A DNA stretch of 60,060 nt from Cyanobacteriota bacterium (GTDB lineage Bacteria; Cyanobacteriota; Cyanobacteriia; Cyanobacteriales; Microcoleaceae). The stretch is from the NCBI GenBank assembly GCA_025362325.1, contig JANYGO010000356.1, forward strand, positions 1 to 60,060, written 5' to 3'. Positions 16,576 through 24,985 of the stretch are shown here, one piece after another. Every line of letters begins with the position of its first letter. Within the stretch, counting starts at the first letter, position 1. Below the pieces are notes generated by a model. The model was not told the DNA's origin. It searched no databases and saw only the letters and a program-made list of their open reading frames with translations. The position numbers and the translations under genes are program-made.

Positions 16576-17676
16576 ATGCAAAATACCGCAGACTTACTCC
16601 CAAAAATCGACTCGCCGAGTCTTCCTAAAAATCAACCCGCACTCCCTAATTACGAAGCAGCCGATCGCCAATTTGTCAATTTGCTAGAGGCTGATGATTT
16701 AGACAAGACGGTGGCGGCAAAACCTTTACTCGTCAGCGATTTTGAAAGCGCGATCGCGGAGGCCCTGCGATCGGCTTATCAAGAAGATTCCGACAACGAG
16801 GCCGCGCACCGCTTCTTGCAGCGCGTGCTGTACCGCATCAACCGCCTCAACTTTTTTTGGTACGACGATTTGCGCCGCTACAACAACGAGCGATCGCACT
16901 ATTTGCGTTCCGTGCGCGATCGCATCGAATCACCCTGGCAGCAGTGGGAAACCGCGCAAATCGACGTTGCAGCGCTGCAAAATATCGAGGATGTCAAACA
17001 AGCTCTGCGCGATCGCGCCACCGCCGATGTCGATCCAGAACTCACTGACATCGATCGCTACCTGCGAGAACAGATGACTGAAGGGGGATACAGACACCTG
17101 CTGGCGATCGCCTCCTTCGACGGTTTAGTGGAAGCCAGCCGCGTTTCTCGCATCATCGGCGGTGCCGGCAACGAAATTCAGTCAACGCTGACGCGGGTGC
17201 TGATCGAAGAATACGGCGGCGGTCGCTTAGCCCGCAAGCACTCGACTTATTTTGCCCAAATGCTGGCAGAATTCGGGATGAGTACGGAACCGGAAGCCTA
17301 CTTCGATTTAGTACCTTGGGAAGTGCTCGCCAGCATCAACCACAACTTCCTGCTTACCGAACGCAAGCGCCATTTTCTGCGCTACAACGGCGGACTCACG
17401 TATTTTGAGGTGGCCGGGCCCGTCGCTTACCGCAATTATCTAGCCGCGGCGCAGCGTCTGGGCCTCTCCCAGGCTGCGATGGGTTATTGGGAACTGCACA
17501 TCCGGGAAGATGAGCGTCACGGGCGCTGGATGCTTGATGAGGTGGCGATCCCGCTGGTTGACAGATACCCGCAGGAGGCGTGGGAATTGGTGTTGGGATA
17601 CGATCAGGAGAAGTCGATCGGCGATCGCGCTGGGTTGGCTGTAATGCGATCGATCCAAGCGGCAGAACACAATTAA
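16576..17676 (+). CDS. Iron-containing redox enzyme, haem-oxygenase-like fold (HDO)
   Basis: 366 aa helical protein matching the iron-containing redox enzyme family (Haem_oxygenas_2). Likely metal ligands are seen in LIEEYGGGRLARKHSTYF (Glu and His about residues 212-222), FFWYDDLRRYNNERSHY, and HIREDERHGRWMLDEVAIPL (Glu, His and Asp about 310-322). Members such as SznF, UndA and CADD use a di-iron centre for oxidations or decarboxylations; the substrate here is unknown. It has no secretion signal, so it is cytoplasmic. The ATG at 16576 follows TAACATAACTTGATTCC with no strong ribosome binding site. A hairpin repeat follows the gene. Confidence 0.8.
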   Translation: MQNTADLLPKIDSPSLPKNQPALPNYEAADRQFVNLLEADDLDKTVAAKPLLVSDFESAIAEALRSAYQEDSDNEAAHRFLQRVLYRINRLNFFWYDDLRRYNNERSHYLRSVRDRIESPWQQWETAQIDVAALQNIEDVKQALRDRATADVDPELTDIDRYLREQMTEGGYRHLLAIASFDGLVEASRVSRIIGGAGNEIQSTLTRVLIEEYGGGRLARKHSTYFAQMLAEFGMSTEPEAYFDLVPWEVLASINHNFLLTERKRHFLRYNGGLTYFEVAGPVAYRNYLAAAQRLGLSQAAMGYWELHIREDERHGRWMLDEVAIPLVDRYPQEAWELVLGYDQEKSIGDRAGLAVMRSIQAAEHN

Positions 17677-17687
17677 AGGGCGATCTC

Positions 17688-17749
17688 GTAGGGTGCGTCA
17701 GTCACAAGCTTTAACTCAGCTAAAACAGTGTGTTTCTGACGCACCCTAC
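17688..17749. repeat. GTAGGGTGCGTCAG inverted repeat
   Basis: Perfect 14-bp arms (17688-17701 and 17736-17749) around a 34-base loop, between two convergent genes. This GTAGGGTGCGTCA sequence is a common dispersed element in cyanobacteria and may help terminate transcription, though no T-run follows directly. Confidence 0.7.
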
Positions 17750-17761
17750 CGGGGCTTTATT

Positions 17762-18481
17762 TTACAAAGCAGTCAATAACTGAATTAGCTCGATCGACAA
17801 ATCTCTTTGCGACTTTTGCTGCTTTTTAAACAACACTCCCGCCAGGAGATAGATATTTTCCGAATAAAAAGCCATGCCCTGTTTTCTGAGATGGGCGATC
17901 GCGCTTTTCACCTTCTGCTCCGAACTGTAATACCCAAAAGTTAAAGGTGCAATCTCAAAATTCGCCACCGAGTAGCCTCGCTCCAAGGCATAATCAATCA
18001 AACCCACAGGATTAGAATAGCTAGAAACCATCAGCAAAACTTGGTCGCAGTCCAAAGACAAAAGTTTTTTAGCAATAGTAGAACCATCACTTCCCCCGTG
18101 CAGCAGCGGCTGGTAAATCTGAGCGTCCGCGGCCGGCAAGTAAGGCGGATTTGAGATTACACAATCCGCCGACTGGTATAAAGACGAATCAAAAAAAGAG
18201 CAATTGTGGACGGTGTATTGTTGGCTCAGTTCGTATTGCTTAATTTGAGATTCAGCAATTTTCCAAGCTACATTATTCAGCTCAAATCCCTGTATTTCTC
18301 CATCAAAATCGCTTCTCAGTAAAGACTTAATAACTGGACTTCCCTCACCAGAACCAAACTCTACTATAAATCGAGATTTGTCGGTGGCATTTAACACTAA
18401 ACTTTCCAAGCAGTGCGAGTAAAAATCAGATTCTTCCGGGCAGTGAAATACCTGTTTGAGAGGAGGGGATGAAGTGAGCAT
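17762..18481 (-). CDS. Class I SAM-dependent methyltransferase (HemK/small-MTase type)
   Basis: 239 aa from the ATG at 18481; a TTG 39 bases upstream is possible but weaker. Seen: SAM-binding FIVEFGSGEGSPVI (motif I), GFELNNVAWKIAE (acidic motif II), VISNPPYLP (motif IV, typical of methylases acting on a planar NH2 group such as HemK, RsmC or adenine-N6 enzymes). The C-terminal part FGYYSSEQKVKSAIAHLRKQG is unlike PrmC, and PrmC's N-terminal domain is absent. The target, whether rRNA, protein or small molecule, cannot be decided. Confidence 0.78.
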   Translation of the reverse strand: MLTSSPPLKQVFHCPEESDFYSHCLESLVLNATDKSRFIVEFGSGEGSPVIKSLLRSDFDGEIQGFELNNVAWKIAESQIKQYELSQQYTVHNCSFFDSSLYQSADCVISNPPYLPAADAQIYQPLLHGGSDGSTIAKKLLSLDCDQVLLMVSSYSNPVGLIDYALERGYSVANFEIAPLTFGYYSSEQKVKSAIAHLRKQGMAFYSENIYLLAGVLFKKQQKSQRDLSIELIQLLTAL

Positions 18482-18732
18482 AAATTCTGTAACAAAGTTT
18501 ACTTTTTTTAAAGTATCCAATAAACAAGAATGCAGCCATCTGTCGGAAGAGCTATTTTATAAGCTATTTAAATCTCTCTCTTCCTGTTTTACCAAGTGTC
18601 AGCGAATAACTGTTACTTGGGACATATCATAAAACTGACAAGATTAATCCGATTGACTGATTGCAATTATAGCGATTGCTGTTCATATAGGTACATAAGC
18701 AACTAATCGTAAATTTTAATTGTGTGAAAAAT
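18482..18732. other. Divergent intergenic region
   Basis: About 250 AT-rich bases between the methyltransferase and the membrane protein. No gene or clear structure was seen. Confidence 0.4.
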
Positions 18733-19473
18733 ATGACTTTTTTTAATTATTCAGTTCCCCCCCTGCGCCGCAAACAGCTTAACCTTGAAGTTCAGGATTT
18801 AGAAGGGCTTTGGCAGGTGAAATTCCCCCTAGGGAAAGAACGATCTTACTCAACATTTTATACTTGCCTCGATCGAGCTTGCCTGATGTGGAGCTTGCTG
18901 TTAATACCCATGTTTGGTACGGCACAATTTTTGCCTGTTAGTTGGATGTTGCAAGCAGGTTTGTGGTCGGCACTCAGCCTTGTAGGTACAGTGGCTATGG
19001 TAAGCTGGACGTACTGTTGGGTCAAAAAAGAACGCCTGACTTGGGTGCTTTACGGTTGGGTAATACTGATGTTATTAGGATTGCTGCTGACCGACTTGGG
19101 CATTTTATTGGGGTGGGCAAAACTGTTGGCAAATCTCTGTCCTCTGTGGTTGGGACTGAGCGGAATCGGGTATTGGGGGACGGGATTTGCAGTGCGATCG
19201 CGTGCGCTGTTATCTGCAAGTTTCTTTCACCTGTTGGGGATTTTAATTTGGCCTTATATCGGCGGTTGGTCTTTCCTGTTTACAGGAGCCGTAATGGTAT
19301 TTAGCTTGCTCGTTTTGGCTCAATTGCAATGGGATATGCAACACGCGGCTGCCGTGCGCGACATTAGCTGCTCAACAGGAGGATTTAGCTCGGGAACAGG
19401 GCCGCCTCCGACAGCTATCAACCTAAATCGTTACCCGTCATCCATACACTGCTTGGTTAGTAGTGAGGACTGA
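18733..19473 (+). CDS. Multi-pass membrane protein, unrecognised
   Basis: 246 aa from the ATG at 18733 (a GTG three codons earlier is also in frame). After a 50-residue hydrophilic start there are about six hydrophobic segments (LMWSLLLIPMFGTAQFLPV, AGLWSALSLVGTVAMVSW, YGWVILMLLGLLLTDLGILLGW, and others) and then a hydrophilic tail. The last residues (CLVSSED) are encoded by a copy of the GAGGACTGAAGTCCTC repeat, which supplies the stop codon, so the native C-terminus may have been altered. No family was recognised. Confidence 0.6.
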   Translation: MTFFNYSVPPLRRKQLNLEVQDLEGLWQVKFPLGKERSYSTFYTCLDRACLMWSLLLIPMFGTAQFLPVSWMLQAGLWSALSLVGTVAMVSWTYCWVKKERLTWVLYGWVILMLLGLLLTDLGILLGWAKLLANLCPLWLGLSGIGYWGTGFAVRSRALLSASFFHLLGILIWPYIGGWSFLFTGAVMVFSLLVLAQLQWDMQHAAAVRDISCSTGGFSSGTGPPPTAINLNRYPSSIHCLVSSED

Positions 19474-19596
19474 AGTCCTCTGAAAATGCGGACTGAAGTC
19501 CTCACTACTAACCTCAATCACATTGGTTTGTAGTGGGGAATTTATTCCTCATCAGACCCGAGAGGACTCAAGTCCCAACTATCAAACCCGATCGAG
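19455..19596. repeat. Palindromic repeat cluster after the membrane protein gene
   Basis: GGTTAGTAGTGAGGACTGAA + GTCCTC is mirrored by GAC TGAAGTCCTCACTACTAACC, forming a 59-bp perfect-armed palindrome at 19455-19513. It is followed by a degenerate second element (GGTTTGTAGTGGGGAATTTA.. AGAGGACTCAAGTCCCAACT) to about 19590. Confidence 0.9.
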
Positions 19597-19627
19597 GTTA
19601 TTTTAGCGGACACGATAGGACTAATGA

Positions 19628-19867
19628 CTAATTGCCACCAGACTGTACAGATTTGTGGGTTTGGTTGGTATCGTCACCTTTGTGATGCCACCCGCCGTCA
19701 CCTTGAACATACTCAGATTTTACGCTATTCCAAGCAACGCGAGTCGCCGCGTCTTGGCTCATTCCATCTTCGGTAGCGCTCGCCAAAGCAGCTTTAAAAA
19801 TATTCTGCGCTCCTTGGGGCAACTCTTGTGCTTCTGAAGGCAATGTGTCAAATGGTTGTTCTGGCAT
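19628..19867 (-). CDS. ChaB-domain protein
   Basis: 79 aa, close to the usual ChaB length. Seen: LPSEAQELPQGAQNIFKAAL and ATRVAWNSVKSEYVQ, the ChaB helix pattern with the AxAWxxVKxxY motif. E. coli ChaB was linked to the ChaA cation antiporter; the molecular role is not established. ATG at 19867 is preceded by an AGGAG-like AATAGGAGTC. Confidence 0.85.
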   Translation of the reverse strand: MPEQPFDTLPSEAQELPQGAQNIFKAALASATEDGMSQDAATRVAWNSVKSEYVQGDGGWHHKGDDTNQTHKSVQSGGN

Positions 19868-20064
19868 AGTTGACTCCTATTATTAAACATAAATCCAATC
19901 TTATATACGCTCGGCAACTACTTTCCTCTCTCTCAAAGCAAGTTTTAAACAGCATATTTATCAGTCCGAAGACAGATGTAATATTGAAGTTATTTATGAA
20001 TAAAAATCAATTAAATTGTCGTTGCTGGTGGCGCCGGGTTTGGGTAATTTCCGCGATCGCACAG

Positions 20065-20550
20065 CTATAAATCTGACTTCTGCTTTTTCACCTGCGAACT
20101 CAGAAAATACGTCTGTGCAGCGATTACTAAAGCGATACTCACTCCAAAGGGAAGGATGTTCGGATCGCCCTTCCACTTAACTGCCTCGCCGAGAAACAAT
20201 ACGCTCAATACGACAACTATCACGCTGGTGAGTTTGGTTTTGAGGTCGTCGATGGTATGAATTTCCAGCCAGTTGGGTACTTTAATCCGCTCGTCAATAA
20301 ACAGCTCATAAAGTCCAAGTGCCGTAATATAAAATACTGTGGCTAGCAGAAACAAATCTACAACTTCGATAAAGGACAAAATCAGTTGTTTCGAGTTTTC
20401 GCTGGAAATCGGCCCTGTAGTTATAATGTAGCCGATGGTAGCGATCGTTTCCAGGGCACCGTAGATCAACAGCGTTACAGAGGCTGTAAAAGAACCGAGT
20501 ACAGCGATTAACATGAGATAGCGACTTCTGGCCAGAATTCGATGCAGCAT
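20065..20550 (-). CDS. YqhA/UPF0114-family membrane protein
   Basis: 161 aa from the ATG at 20550 (MLHRILARSRYLM, the family-typical beginning); the frame remains open 12 codons further. Seen: SRYLMLIAVLGSFTASVTLLIYG first helix, VVDLFLLATVFYITALGLYELF second helix with FIDE, LKTKLTSVIVVVLSVLFLGEAV third helix, and a final hydrophobic segment. Role unknown. Membrane topology and the helix-2 LGLYELF motif fit UPF0114. Confidence 0.8.
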   Translation of the reverse strand: MLHRILARSRYLMLIAVLGSFTASVTLLIYGALETIATIGYIITTGPISSENSKQLILSFIEVVDLFLLATVFYITALGLYELFIDERIKVPNWLEIHTIDDLKTKLTSVIVVVLSVLFLGEAVKWKGDPNILPFGVSIALVIAAQTYFLSSQVKKQKSDL

Positions 20551-21301
20551 AGTTGATGTCAGCTTGGGAATTTTGTAAGAGAACAACCGCTCTCTGGCAT
20601 ACCTTTGAGTTTACTATATCAGGGTTTGGTCGATCGCACTCACAATCAATTCTGACGGGTGTGCGCCACTGGTTAATCGAATGTCGCGCACGGGAGCCGC
20701 TGTCATAGCCGCGCTCTCGCCTTCGGAGGAATGCAGCGCCAGTCAAAGCTGACTCAACAGCCTTGCCGTTGAAAGGTTGCTCGCGTTGCAGGCGACTCTG
20801 AGCGATTTTGAGATTGTGTAGTTTCCTGGAAAAGTTTGAGCGGTAGACTGCGAGGCTCAAAATTGCCAGCAGCAAGTTAAGGAAAAATAGCGCTCACAAA
20901 AATCTTAAACTAACTCATCTGGTGGAGCTAAGCGAGGGAAACGCTCAGCCCAAATTTTTCAGAAAAACCGGGTTTCTCTGCCCATCCCTAAGTTTTGATG
21001 TAGCTAATTAACTGCCAAATCAAATATCATCCACCATCTGAAATAAAACACCATTTTGCCAAATGTTCCTAAAGATGAATGGCGAACCTGCACTATAAGT
21101 AATACGTTATAAAATATTGACGTTGCGCTGTAACTTCCCCTGGGGAAAATCATTGAGGGTACGGAAAAAAAATGCCTCCCTTACCTTTACGATACGGCAG
21201 CGAATGTGAGAAAAGTTGCAGGTTACGCTGTCAATTTGACGCCGCGGTTTTGGCAATCAAAAGCGCTCGTAGGATTCTCCAAGGTAAAAGCAAGCATAAC
21301 C
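20551..21301. other. Long gap with a possible decayed coding stretch and a CCGGGTTTCT repeat
   Basis: On the minus strand about 20600-20875 an open frame encodes a hydrophobic N-terminus (LLAILSLAVYRSNF) and a helical charged stretch (KLHNLKIAQSRLQREQ), but it then runs out of phase into the YqhA gene. It may be a gene remnant. A copy of AAAACCGGGTTTCTCT lies at 20963-20979. The plus strand to 21301 is the leader of the Gly-Thr-Ser protein gene. Confidence 0.4.
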
Positions 21302-22102
21302 ATGAAATATTCTAAATTGTTGAAAGTTGTTTTAGCAGGCGCTTGTACTTTAGGTTTAGCAACGGTTTCCTTAGCAGTGCCTGTTTCTGCCCAGTCGGGT
21401 GGCGGTGCAGGTGGCGGTGCAGGTGGCGGTGCTAGCGGTACAAGTGGCACAAGCGGTACAAGTGGCACGGGCACAAGCGGTACAAGTGGCACAAGCGGTA
21501 CAACTGGCACGGGCACAAGCGGTACAACTGGCACAACTGGTACAGGCACAACTGGTACAGGCACAACGGGTACAAGTGGCACGGGCACAACTGGTACAGG
21601 CACAACGGGTACAAGTGGCACGGGCACAACTGGTACAGGCACAACGGGTACAAGTGGCACGGGCACAAGTGGCACGGGCACAACTGGTACAGGCACGGGC
21701 ACAACTGGTACAGGCACGGGCACAACTGGTACAGGCACAACGGGTACAAGTGGCACGGGCACAACTGGTACAGGCACAACCAGTACAGGCACGGGTACAA
21801 GCGGTACAAGCGGTACGACAGGCACGGGTACAAGCGGTACCACCAGTACGACAGGCACGGGTACAAGCGGTACCACCGGTACGACAGGCATCGGCACGGG
21901 TACAAGCGGTACAAGCGGTACGACAGGCACGGGTACAAGCGGTACCACCAGTACGACAGGCACGACTGAGACTAATTCTGGAGTTTTGAGTGAGCGGCGC
22001 GATCGCCCCAACAATTTGGGATGGTTGGGCGCCCTGGGCGCGTTAGGTTTGCTCAACTTGTTTCGCAAAAAAGGCACTACAGTATCCGATCATCGTCCAT
22101 AG
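21302..22102 (+). CDS. Secreted Gly-Thr-Ser repeat protein with WGxxG-like C-terminal anchor
   Basis: 266 aa from the ATG at 21302 ([18 protein letters not shown]), preceded by an in-frame upstream extension that lacks signal features. A signal peptide cleaves about VPVSAQ|SGG. Residues 37-222 are GTSG/GTTG/GTGTTG units. The C-terminus [21 protein letters not shown] is a hydrophobic segment plus basic tail, as in WGxxGxxG-type exported cyanobacterial proteins. Likely a cell-surface or sheath protein, with Thr/Ser-rich repeats that would be good O-glycosylation targets (inference). DNA repeats of 9 to 39 bp predict length variation among strains. The next gene encodes another secreted low-complexity protein. 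Confidence 0.75.
   Translation: MKYSKLLKVVLAGACTLGLATVSLAVPVSAQSGGGAGGGAGGGASGTSGTSGTSGTGTSGTSGTSGTTGTGTSGTTGTTGTGTTGTGTTGTSGTGTTGTGTTGTSGTGTTGTGTTGTSGTGTSGTGTTGTGTGTTGTGTGTTGTGTTGTSGTGTTGTGTTSTGTGTSGTSGTTGTGTSGTTSTTGTGTSGTTGTTGIGTGTSGTSGTTGTGTSGTTSTTGTTETNSGVLSERRDRPNNLGWLGALGALGLLNLFRKKGTTVSDHRP
21427..21964 (+). repeat. Coding tandem repeats (GGTACAAGTGGCACGGGCACA units)
   Basis: Hierarchical repeats of 9, 12 and about 39 bp. GGTACAGGCACAACGGGTAC + AAGTGGCACGGGCACAACT recurs at least three times between 21575 and 21670, and a second type (ACGACAGGCACGGGTACAAG) recurs from 21820 to 21960. Confidence 0.9.
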
Positions 22103-22146
22103 TTGCGGGCGATCGTACTATTGAAAACTTAGAGGCTTAGAAATTC

Positions 22147-23061
22147 ATGACTTCACTCAATCGCAAAAATTTGTTCGTAAAATTGCTTACTGTTGCCGGA
22201 ATTGCCGGGGTTAGTTCCTTGCTCGCCGTGCCCGGATTCGCCGAATTGAACCGCCAGACTCACGGCTCCAACAATTCTAATTCTGCTAACTTGATTGCGA
22301 TCGATCCCAACAACAATACCAATCCCGGCGGGCGTCCTTCGGACTCTACTGGTATCGATGCAAACACCAATAGCAATCCCAGCAACAGTCCTTCGGACTC
22401 TATAAATAGCCCCAGCAACAATAATAATCCCACTTCCTCGGAAGCTCCTGTGAGCGATCCGAACAACAATACCAATCCCGGCGGCCGTCCTTTTGACTCA
22501 ACTGCCCCCACCAACAATAACGATCCCGGCAGCCCTAGCAACACTCCAAATAGCCCCAGCAACAATAACAATCCCGGCCGTTCTCCCAGCTCTTCAACAA
22601 ACAACAATTCTCCTAATTCTCTCAGCAGCAGAGACAGCAACTTTGTGATGCAAGCAGCTCAAGCCGGTATGCTGGAAGTGCAGCTCGGCCGGCTAGCGGT
22701 GCAGCGCGGCTCTAGTGCTGCTGTCAAACAATACGGGCAAAAAATGGTTGCGGAACACACGCAGGTAAATCAAGAACTGATGCGGTTAGCAATGCAAAAA
22801 GGCGTTGAAGTACCCAAGCAGATCAGCAGCCAGAACAAAGCTATGACCGATCGACTTTCGGGACTTTCCGGTGCAAATTTTGACGCAGCTTACAAGCAGG
22901 CGATGATCGACAGCCACAATCAGGCTATTGCTTTGTTTAAGGCTCAATCTCAACAAGGACAAGATCCCCAGTTGAAGGCTTGGGCTACCCAGAAATTGCC
23001 CAACCTTCAGGCGCACTTGCAAATGGTCAACCAAATGTTGGCAGATGTCAGCCAGCCTTAA
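22147..23061 (+). CDS. Secreted DUF4142 protein with Asn/Pro/Ser-rich N-terminal region
   Basis: 304 aa. Signal peptide (FVKLLTVAGIAGVSSLLAVPGFA). Residues 35-160 consist of NNNTNPGGRPSDS, SPSNNNNP and SPSNTPNSPS units, a disordered spacer. Residues 160-300 are a DUF4142 helical bundle: SNFVMQAAQAGMLEVQLGRLA, AVKQYGQKMVAEHTQVNQELM, FDAAYKQAMIDSHNQAIALF, LPNLQAHLQMVNQMLADV. DUF4142 proteins are periplasmic or outer-membrane associated, ferritin-like in fold, function unknown. It follows the Gly-Thr-Ser protein by 44 bases in the same direction and is probably in the same transcript. A strong terminator ends it. Confidence 0.88.
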   Translation: MTSLNRKNLFVKLLTVAGIAGVSSLLAVPGFAELNRQTHGSNNSNSANLIAIDPNNNTNPGGRPSDSTGIDANTNSNPSNSPSDSINSPSNNNNPTSSEAPVSDPNNNTNPGGRPFDSTAPTNNNDPGSPSNTPNSPSNNNNPGRSPSSSTNNNSPNSLSSRDSNFVMQAAQAGMLEVQLGRLAVQRGSSAAVKQYGQKMVAEHTQVNQELMRLAMQKGVEVPKQISSQNKAMTDRLSGLSGANFDAAYKQAMIDSHNQAIALFKAQSQQGQDPQLKAWATQKLPNLQAHLQMVNQMLADVSQP

Positions 23062-23068
23062 TATTAGC

Positions 23069-23110
23069 TAGAGTCCGATCGCGTGCAAATGCGATCGGAC
23101 TCTATTTTTA
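23069..23110 (+). terminator. Terminator of the DUF4142 gene
   Basis: Perfect 14-bp stem TAGAGTCCGATCGC / GCGATCGGACTCTA (23069-23082 and 23091-23104) with an 8-base loop, followed by TTTTTA. Part of the stem is a HIP1-like CGATCG. Confidence 0.92.
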
Positions 23111-23191
23111 CTGATCCGGAACTTAGCCTAAATTAATAATTTTCTCACGGGCGATCGCACTTCACCGCCGATTTATTCAAACAACCAAAAA

Positions 23192-23560
23192 TTAGTCCTC
23201 AGTGTCCACAAAAACAGTCACAGCCGCCACAGCAATCAGCATTTCATCATTTTTATCCTTCAGAGAGGCGATCGCCCTTCCAGGCACAATCATCCCCCCT
23301 TGCTCCACAATCAGAGTTTTGCTACCAAAAGGCAGCACCGCCAAAACCTCGTCGTGCCGCACTTGTTCCGGATAAGGAACAGCCACCTTTACCTCAACAA
23401 TCATCTGATTCGGGTCAGTCAAACCAGCCACTTCCCAGACGCCTAAGAGAGCATTATGGGCGATCGCATTTCGTACAGCCCTGGCCGCCGCTACAGTCGG
23501 TTCCTGCCCGTGCTGGTCTATACCCATCCCCATTTCAATGATGAAACATTTACGTGCCAT
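23192..23560 (-). CDS. Lin0512-family conserved hypothetical protein
   Basis: 122 aa, the family's usual length. Seen: MARKCFIIEMGMGIDQHGQ start, TVAAARAVRNAIAHNALLG and the GLTDPNQMIVEVKVAVPYPEQVRHDEVLAVLPFG core. The fold is a small alpha/beta barrel-like oligomer; no activity is established. The ATG at 23560 has little ribosome-binding signal. It stands alone between a terminator and the ilvE region. Confidence 0.85.
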   Translation of the reverse strand: MARKCFIIEMGMGIDQHGQEPTVAAARAVRNAIAHNALLGVWEVAGLTDPNQMIVEVKVAVPYPEQVRHDEVLAVLPFGSKTLIVEQGGMIVPGRAIASLKDKNDEMLIAVAAVTVFVDTED

Positions 23561-23969
23561 AGTTGCCCCTTAGTTAATTTTTATTTTTAGTCGTTAGCGA
23601 AGCTTCCAAAAAAGGAGCGCACTCTTTCTCCAAACAATTATTAACCAAATCGATCAATATTTACATTATTTTCTCAATCAATTCAAACTCTTAGATTTTT
23701 AAATTTATCCCTTTATAAACAATAAGATATTGTGGGGTGGGCCGGAGAGCCCGGCCCAAAAAAGATGAAATTCCCATCTGCAACAGGTTAACAACAAAAC
23801 ACTCATTGCAATTAAAAAAAATCCCCCAACCGACAATCTCACAAGCATAGTTCATCAGTCATTTTCAATCTAAAATCCAAAATCCTAAATTTAAAATCGT
23901 CTAACTTATGGTAATATAACCAAAATCACCATTCCTCGCGGACTGCCAAACTCATCGCCAGCTTGAATC
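23561..23969. other. Divergent intergenic region with a GGGCCGG hairpin repeat
   Basis: No gene. A dispersed TGTGGGGTGGGCCGGAGAGC + CCGGCCC hairpin lies at 23731-23757 (stem GGGCCGG/CCGGCCC), with a T-run on the minus strand. The rest is AT-rich and contains promoter space for the divergent Lin0512 and ilvE genes. Confidence 0.6.
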
Positions 23970-24881
23970 ATGGATAGTTTTCTCCCAATTGCCTACTTTC
24001 AAAACCAATTTCTCCCATTTGCCGACGCCAACATTTCCATAGCCACCCACGCCCTGCACTACGGAACCGGAGTTTTAGGCGGGTTGCGAGGAATTCCCGA
24101 CCCCCAAAATGCCGATCGCATCTTACTATTTAGATTAGACCACCACTGTCAAAGATTAAGTCAAAGTGCCAGCTTCCTCCACTGCGATTTGCCAGCCAGC
24201 AAAATCCAACAAATAATCACTGATTTTGTCCAGAAAAACCAGCCCACAAAATCATTTTACATCCGTCCTTTTGTCTACACATCCAGCTTAGGAATAGCCC
24301 CGCGACTGCACAACGTAGAAACAGACTTCTTTGTTTACGGATTAGAACTATCAGACTATTTACCCAAGGGCGGAGTCAACTGTAGAATTAGCTCTTGGTA
24401 CCGCCAAGAAGACCGCAGCTTACCCTTAAGAGGTAAAATTAGCGGCGCCTACATCACCTCAGCCTTAGCCAAAACAGAAGCAGTAGAATCCGGCTTCGAC
24501 GAAGCGATTATGATGAACACCCAGGGAAAAGTCAGCGAAGCTTCAGGAATGAACATATTTATCGCTAGAAACGGCAAATTAATTACTCCAGGTTTCGACC
24601 AAGATATACTCGAAGGAATCACCAGAGACAGCGTAATCACCATCGCCCGAGACTTAGGAATTGAAGTCACAGAAAGACCAGTTGACAAATCAGAACTGTT
24701 GATTGCTGACGAGATTTTCCTATGCGGAACAGCCGCCAAAATTACGCCAATTAACCGAATAGAAAATTATCAATTGCCCAAAAGCCGACCCATCACCGAA
24801 AAGATTTTGGACAAACTGACGGGAATTATCGAAAATCGCGACAGCAAGTACCAAGACTGGGTATTTCCCATTAGTTTGTAG
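23970..24881 (+). CDS. ilvE: Branched-chain amino acid aminotransferase (class IV)
   Basis: 303 aa PLP enzyme, transferring amino groups between Glu and Leu/Ile/Val keto-acids. Seen: THALHYGTGVLGGLRG (N-terminal domain motif), the lysine-bearing GKISGAYITSALAKTEA (Schiff-base Lys in the stretch beginning ISGAY..S.LAK by family), EASGMNIFIARNGKLITP, LEGITRDSVITIARDLG, ADEIFLCGTAAKITPI. These fit BCAT closely; D-amino acid aminotransferase and aminodeoxychorismate lyase are less fitting. The final codons and the TAG stop are supplied by a dispersed repeat (ATTAGTTTGTAG), so the natural C-terminus may be a few residues different. Confidence 0.92.
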   Translation: MDSFLPIAYFQNQFLPFADANISIATHALHYGTGVLGGLRGIPDPQNADRILLFRLDHHCQRLSQSASFLHCDLPASKIQQIITDFVQKNQPTKSFYIRPFVYTSSLGIAPRLHNVETDFFVYGLELSDYLPKGGVNCRISSWYRQEDRSLPLRGKISGAYITSALAKTEAVESGFDEAIMMNTQGKVSEASGMNIFIARNGKLITPGFDQDILEGITRDSVITIARDLGIEVTERPVDKSELLIADEIFLCGTAAKITPINRIENYQLPKSRPITEKILDKLTGIIENRDSKYQDWVFPISL

Positions 24882-24982
24882 TGAGGACTTCAGTCCTCTC
24901 AGGACTGAAGTCCTTACTACGAACCTTTAGGACTGAAGTCCTTACTACGAACCTTTAGGACTAAAGTCCTTACTACGAACCC
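24873..24982. repeat. Clustered GGACTGAAGTCC palindromes (four units)
   Basis: AGTTTGTAGTGAGGACTTCA + GTCCTC is followed by three minus-oriented units GGACTGAAGTCCTTACTACG + AACC (the last GGACTAAAGTCC), 28-29 bp each in tandem. They lie between the convergent ilvE and fghA genes. Confidence 0.9.
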
Positions 24983-24985
24983 GTT

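Noticed and set aside
21223-22077. Long minus-strand Val-Pro repeat frame opposite the Gly-Thr-Ser gene
   Set aside because: It is the complement of the ACAGGC/ACAAGC repeats; lacks start signals and signal peptide, while the plus frame has both.
22260-22640. Leu/Gly-rich minus-strand frame opposite the DUF4142 spacer
   Set aside because: Mirror of the Asn/Pro-rich repeats of the real plus-strand gene.
24873-24982. Four palindromic units resembling a short CRISPR array
   Set aside because: Units abut with only 4-8 bases between them and the same repeat is dispersed singly elsewhere.
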